A stretch of DNA of 64,000 nucleotides. Source: Cynocephalus volans (taxonomy: Eukaryota > Chordata > Mammalia > Dermoptera > Cynocephalidae). The translations under genes and the position numbers were made by a program. Below are positions 59,216-64,000 of the stretch, piece after piece (the stretch's first letter is position 1; the number at the start of each line of letters is the position of its first letter). The DNA lies in assembly GCF_027409185.1 (NCBI RefSeq), contig NC_084469.1:34400293-34464292 (forward strand). Reading direction: 5' to 3'. The notes beneath the pieces were generated by a model, which did not search any database, was not told where the DNA came from, and worked only from the letters and a program-made list of their open reading frames with translations.

Positions 59216-61992
59216 CTAGGTGACCTTGCTCAGGCCAGCCTCACAGACCCAGTGGTAGGGCTCCTGGCAGACGTTGTCATTCCACATGCCATTGGAGAGG
59301 ACATGAGCACAGTCCTCACCTCCACCCAGCCTGTGCCCATGCCAGTCATCTGGCTGGCCTGGCTTCCAGTTCCTGAGGGGAGAAGAGAGCAGCAAGCTAG
59401 GAGGGTGGATAGAGTAGGATTCTGGTCTGGGAAGGAGGAGTCAGATCCCTGAGTGGCAGGACAGAGGATGCGGGGTGCAGAAAGCCAGGGCCCACTCACT
59501 GGAAGTTGGTCTCATAGTTTGTTCCATCCACCCATTTCCAGGTTCCTTCAGGGTCGCTGAGGCCTATCCAGGCATAGAAGGGGCCTGTTTGTTCCTGGAC
59601 AAAATTCTGGGGTGACAGAAAGGTAATGGTGACTTCTCCCTATCCCAGCCAACTCCTCGGACTAGTGATTCTAAACTTCAACTGTCCATCAGCTCAACTG
59701 AGGAGTCTGGGGAAGTGCATCTTAATGCCCAGGCCAATTAAATATCTGAGGGTGTGGTTCCCATGGCAGGAGTTTCTAAAGCTCCCAGGTTAGTTCCAAC
59801 ATGCAGCCAAGATTGAGAACCATTTCCCCTCCTGGGAGCTGAATACCAAAGACCCTCACCTGCTCCTCTCTGGAGTTGATGACCACCAGGTGGGCGTTCT
59901 CCAGCTGGCAGTACCTCTCAGCCTCGGGCCAGGACTTCATGGAGTGAGAGAACCAGTAGCAGCTGCCCTCGTGCTCCACCCAGTTAACCGGGCAGCAGGT
60001 CCTTTCGGAGCCTGAGGGGACAGAAGGAGGGTGAAAGGGATGAGGCAATGCTGGGGCAATGTGGGCAGGAAAGTAAGGCTGGGTGCCCCCCCACACCCTC
60101 CTCACCATTGCCCTGGAGAACGGCCATCTGGCAAGTCAGGGAGTTCAAGCCCTTCACCAGCTGCTGGACCCACAGGAGCATTTCTGAATGATCTGGACAC
60201 ACACAGATGGGTAGTGGGGACAATGGCCTGGGTAGAGCTTCTGCTCAGTGAGTCCTGGAGCTCAGATGCCCAACCGTCCTGCCCTCCCATGCCCCTCCTG
60301 CCTTCCCGCGCCCCATCTGACCTGCCTTGACTTCCTGCTCCTGTTTCTCCAGCTTGCTTTGCAGAGAAAGCACCTTGTCGTTCAAGCTACGGACTGCACA
60401 GGAAGGCGGCTCAGCACCAGCAGGCTGCTCCAGCCCCACCCCCACCTTACATACACTCTTGTAGGGTCTCACCTGCTTGCAGTTCCTGCTTGTGATCCTC
60501 CACTTCGACTTTCAGAGATGTTATCGTTTCTTGCAGGCTGCCTCCTGGAAGACGTGGAGATTCCTGCTCAGAAATCAGCTGCCCCCCACATTTCCCCACC
60601 CCCAGCCCAGGCCATCCGAGCCAGGCTCACCCCGGGAAGTCAGTGCCTGGACCTCAGCCACAGTCTTTGAGGTGAAGTTGCTGAAATTTGTTCTCAGGGT
60701 CACCAGATCCCTCTGAAACTTGGAATCTGATCAGGTAAATGGGATGATCAGAATTAAGGTTTGTCAGATCCCCTCTGTGCCCAACCAACAGGGCACTTCA
60801 CATGCATGTCTCATTCGGTCCTCACAGCGACTCAGTGGGGCAGGCACCAGTGTCCTCCAATACTGCACATGAGGAAACTAAGAGAGGTGAGGTAATTTGA
60901 CTACTTCACCCAACTAGTACGTGACAGAGCCAGCTGCCATCCTGATCATGGGTGCATCACTGTCCCCCCACTGTTCCCACCAATCACCCCATTAATGTCA
61001 CCATCAGTGCCTCAGCAGTCCCATTGTGGCCCCTATGACTATTGATAGCACTGCCATTGTCTTGACCCTCATTGTTGTCCCTGTAACTGCCCCAAACTCT
61101 GTGTCCATCAGTACCCTTGCTAGGCTCCTACCACAGCCTCCATCCCTGCCCACCCCTGCACCCCGTTATGTCTCCTCCCTGCCCACCACAGGAGACCCAC
61201 TTTGGGATCCGACCACACAGATGACAACCAGCAGCAGGAGGCTGAGGCCCACGGAGAGCAGGAGGAGGCGGGGCCCGGCACAGAGACTCCGCAGCAAGTT
61301 CTGGGGAGGAGGTGGTCCTGCAAGAGGAGAGGGTGTCAGGATGAGCAGGGCCCAAGATGTAACAGGTCCTGGAGACCTGTCTGGGGATGACGGTGGGTGC
61401 GGGTAATGCTGGGGGAGGACAAGACGAGGAGGATTGTGGGCAGGGGATGCCTGGGTCTGTGACCTCACGGACCAGCACAAGTCCTCAGCCACATGGGCCC
61501 CTCACACCCTTGGGACCCATGAACACAAATACACCCAGACAGGATGATGGCGATAGGTGCAGTCCTCTCGTCAGAGCAGGGAGGTGGCAGAAGACATGGA
61601 GAGCTGGGAGCAGCCGGGCCTTAGCAGGCTTATCTCATGTGTGCTATCAGGTTAGCAACGAGCTTCCCTTCCAAGCCCACCCTTCCCACCCCCTCCCCCC
61701 ACACATACCTCTCATCCCCTCCCTGCAGAGCATAGGAAGCCACGTCCACTGTGGTCTTCCCTGTCCCTGTCTTTCTGAAGACCCTGAATCCTCATCATAC
61801 TGGGCCCCCACACCGACCCCCTCAAAGTGGGGGACCCACCCGTACACATGGCACAGGTACAGACAGATCCTTCTCAACATATGCAGAGGGCTTTGTACAA
61901 GAGATCATTTCTCCTTTCCTCTTACCATTTCTCAGCTCCTGGTTTTTCTCCTCGCTCTCTAAGTGCTGGAAGTTGCTATACTGCATTGCCAT
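59216..61992 (-). CDS. CLEC10A: C-type lectin domain family 10 member A (macrophage galactose-type lectin)
   Basis: A type II membrane lectin of macrophages and dendritic cells that binds terminal galactose/GalNAc and internalises ligands. Nine coding exons: 61926-61992, 61201-61317, 60631-60726, 60473-60544, 60322-60393, 60106-60192, 59860-60011, 59500-59606, 59216-59372. All junctions have AG/GT, and the total of 927 nt reads in frame as 308 residues. The start [12 protein letters not shown] keeps the Tyr-x-x-Phe uptake signal at Tyr5. The membrane helix is about residues 40-58, with sequons at Asn75 and Asn78. A heptad neck (about 94-165) precedes the lectin domain from Cys176. The sugar site is the galactose-type QPD (263-265), with Glu276, Trp287, Asn288 and Asp289. 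[12 protein letters not shown] and NSREEQNFVQ point to CLEC10A rather than ASGR1/2. The stop replaces a codon four places before the human end (from memory). Met7 is an alternative start. Confidence 0.95.
59662..59823 (+). repeat. MER5A-like hAT transposon remnant
   Basis: ctagtgattctaaacttcaa, then cccaggccaattaaatatct, and the inverted end gcagccaagattgagaacca follow MER5A. It lies in the CLEC10A intron between exons 7 and 8. Confidence 0.8.
60790..60960 (-). repeat. MIR SINE, antisense
   Basis: catgtctcattcggtcctca, ctgcacatgaggaaactaag and cacccaactagtacgtgaca are the antisense MIR core. It lies in CLEC10A intron 2. Confidence 0.75.
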
Positions 61993-62026
61993 GCCTGGAC
62001 CAACTCAGCCCCTGATGCTGCCAGAG
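61993..62026 (-). other. CLEC10A: CLEC10A 5' UTR part of the first coding exon
   Basis: On the minus strand CATTTCAG at about 62034-62027 looks like a splice acceptor. 34 bases of 5' UTR would then precede the ATG at 61992. An upstream non-coding exon is expected but not identified. Confidence 0.5.
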
Positions 62027-62054
62027 CTGAAATGGAGCAGGCCCAGTGTCCAGG

Positions 62055-62375
62055 CTGGGCAGAGCTAGGTAAGACAGGAGGCTGGGGCTAGTCTGGAGCT
62101 GAGGTCAGGGCTGCAGCTGAGGTAAGAGGTGAGGGCCAGGGTGAGAACAGGTCTGGGGTTAGGGCTGGGATGAAAATGGGGCTGGGTTTGCAGCTCACGT
62201 TAGAAGTGGGCTCAGGATTGGGCTTTGGGCTGGGATTGAGTTGAGTCTGGGATTGAAACTGGAAGTAAAGTTGGAGTTAAATTTGTTGTGGGGACTGGGT
62301 CTAACATTGGGGCTGGACTTGAGGTTGTGTCTCATGCTAAGACTGGGGTCAGTACTCATGTTGGAGCCATGGATG
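62055..62375 (+). repeat. G-rich degenerate tandem repeat upstream of CLEC10A
   Basis: Loosely repeated units of about 6-12 bases around GGGCTGGG/GGGATTGAG run for about 300 bases, with several GGG runs on the plus strand. No coding potential. Confidence 0.6.
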
Positions 62376-63245
62376 GAATAGGGAATCGTCTCAAATCTCC
62401 CCTTGGTAATTAAATCTCAAACTTCCCCCTTATATTTCTTCCTATTTAGTACCACCCAAGACCCTAAGTCCCCCTCTCCCTGCTTCCTCTAACAGTTCTT
62501 TGACCCCTCTGTCTCACCTTCATTCCCAGCCCAGTTACCTGTGGAAAGTCTGGAGGCTGATTCTTGGGTTTGTTGTGCAGCAATGAACAGAGGCAGAAAG
62601 TCAGCATTGGAAGAACTAAATACTGGAGAGTTGGGGTGGGGTGACCAAAGGAGGAGCCACACACGTGACCGGAGCCCTGCTGATCTTCCTGTCTGACAGC
62701 CCAGGGTCCATAATCTGGGACATCCCATTTCCTCAACTTTGGATAGTAAATAATAATCAGAATGAACTGAAATTGGAACACACCCAGAGATTGCATGTGT
62801 GTGTGTGTGTGTGTGTGAGACAGAGAGAGAGAATTAGGCACGGGGCCAACTTTGCTCTCCTCCAGGGGGTGTCTACTCCCTTTCCCCTTTTTTGGAGCTC
62901 CCCTGACTTCCTCATTTTTACCACCTGGGAAAAGGAGCTACCCCAGAAGGGACCAGGGGCACCGTCTGCTGCTTCTCCTCTGCCCCACACTTCCTTTCAC
63001 TTCCTGCCTCTGAATTTCCCAGAACTGCTGGTGTCTGCATCATGGCATCCCTGAACCCAGAGGAGCCCGTTCTCTGCTCTTGCTCAATCCTGGCCTGAGT
63101 TCCTGGCATCTGAGCGTCCTCTGGGGCCTCAGCCGTCAAGGTCCCCAGTTCCAGCCTCACTCTCCTCTTTCCACTCAGAAAGAGGGCGACAGAGAATAGG
63201 CCTTCCTGGCTAGAATGGGAGGGGAAGAGCCGGGAAAAAGAGCAA
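62376..63245. other. Upstream region of CLEC10A, no gene recognised
   Basis: It would contain the CLEC10A promoter and non-coding first exon, but I cannot place them. Includes a (TG)n then (AG)n microsatellite at about 62793-62832. Confidence 0.4.
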
Positions 63246-63249
63246 ACTT

Positions 63250-63430
63250 TTACCGAACATCTAGTCTGTGACAGGGACTGTGCCAGACCCTTGCCTTATA
63301 TAAACATTTGATTCCCACAAGCACTTTGGGAAGCATTTTGGATGATAGACTAAGGCTCAGAGCCCAAGATCACCCAGCTTGTAAAGAAGACAGCCAGAGG
63401 TCAAGGCCAATGCCACCAACACGCTGGCCT
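63250..63430 (-). repeat. MIR SINE, antisense
   Basis: gacagggactgtgccagacc, tatataaacatttgattccc, agactaaggctcagagccca and agatcacccagcttgtaaag follow the antisense MIR order. Confidence 0.75.
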
Positions 63431-63627
63431 GGCTCCCTGTACACGCACTGTCTTCACAAACAGGATTCCAGTTCATCCCTGCCAATCCCGCTGAGCAGGC
63501 CACCCTAAATCCATGCACACATCCTTTTCAAGAGGAAGGAAACCAAGCATGTTACAAGGTGGAGAAGGAGAGCAAATATATTTTAGGTTACACTTCCTGT
63601 GTAAATGGGATTGTGTTCTGCGGCTTG

Positions 63628-63850
63628 CTTTTTTTTTTTTTTTTTTTTTTATTGAATTAGCAATGTATCGGGAAAATTTCTCCACACCAATTCATAAAAT
63701 GTACTTTATTCACCTGCGTCTCATTTCATCAAATGTACCATAATTTATTAATTAAGCATTTTGCTATTGACAGACATTTATATTGTTTCCAGTATTCTTC
63801 TTTTGCTCTTATTTGTTATTTGGTATTTTGAATGTCACCAGTTGGGTTTT
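63628..63850 (-). repeat. Poly(T) and possible antisense old L1 piece
   Basis: 22 T (about 63628-63649) followed by AT-rich text including aagcattttgctattgacag and atttatattgtttcc, which resembles antisense old L1 3' sequence. The last 150 bases of the window are unassigned. Confidence 0.4.
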
Positions 63851-64000
63851 CGGAAGCCAACTCTGAGACTGAATTTGGGGTGTATGCTATTTATTAGGGA
63901 TCAACCCCTGGGACAGGAAGCGGAAAGAAGGGCTGGGCAGAGGGAGAAGCTGAACAGACATGGAGACCTGACAGAGCTTCAGCCAGCTGACATGGGGGGG

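Noticed and set aside
61026-61962. Plus-strand frames across the CLEC10A 5' half
   Set aside because: They are antisense shadows crossing exons and introns of the real minus-strand gene.

Overview
This is vertebrate nuclear DNA from a placental mammal, with no microbial features. It holds spliced exons, L1 LINEs, class III endogenous retroviruses (ERVL-like), MaLR LTRs, MIR and L2 remnants, a Tigger-type DNA transposon and tRNA-derived SINEs. The best guess is a colugo (Dermoptera). The SINEs look derived from tRNA-Ile, no Alu is present in 64 kb, an MST/THE1-like MaLR is present, and L1 has been active recently (a full-length copy with an open ORF2). This species call is inference, not proof.

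Layout. 1-860 is a CpG-rich stretch that may be a promoter or CpG island of a neighbouring gene. 2737-9491 is a full-length antisense L1 with an intact 1275-codon ORF2 but a broken ORF1. 9.5-26.7 kb is a mosaic of old L1, MLT1, L2 and unassigned sequence. It includes a solo LTR (17.4 kb), a partial inverted copy of the CLEC10A 5' part (22.2-23.0 kb) and a GAPDH processed pseudogene (24.1-25.4 kb). 26790-32840 is an old, nearly full-length sense L1. 33.0-33.8 kb is a Tigger-like transposon split by a solo LTR. 36709-44937 and 45001-50784 are two proviruses of one ERVL-like family lying tail to tail 63 bp apart. The first is split by a 2.4-kb MaLR element. 51-59 kb is gene-poor.

The only functional gene recognised is CLEC10A (macrophage galactose-type lectin) on the minus strand, 59216-61992. 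Its nine coding exons join in frame to 308 codons with a complete galactose-type C-type lectin domain. From memory of human 17p13.1, CLEC10A lies between SLC16A11 and ASGR2, so the CpG-rich start could be near SLC16A11; this was not verified. The rest of the window is intergenic DNA expanded by retroelements. Their nesting gives relative ages: old L1, then ERV copy 1 (LTRs differ roughly 10% by eye), then the MaLR inside it. ERV copy 2 (LTRs differ roughly 5-6%) and the full-length L1 are younger.
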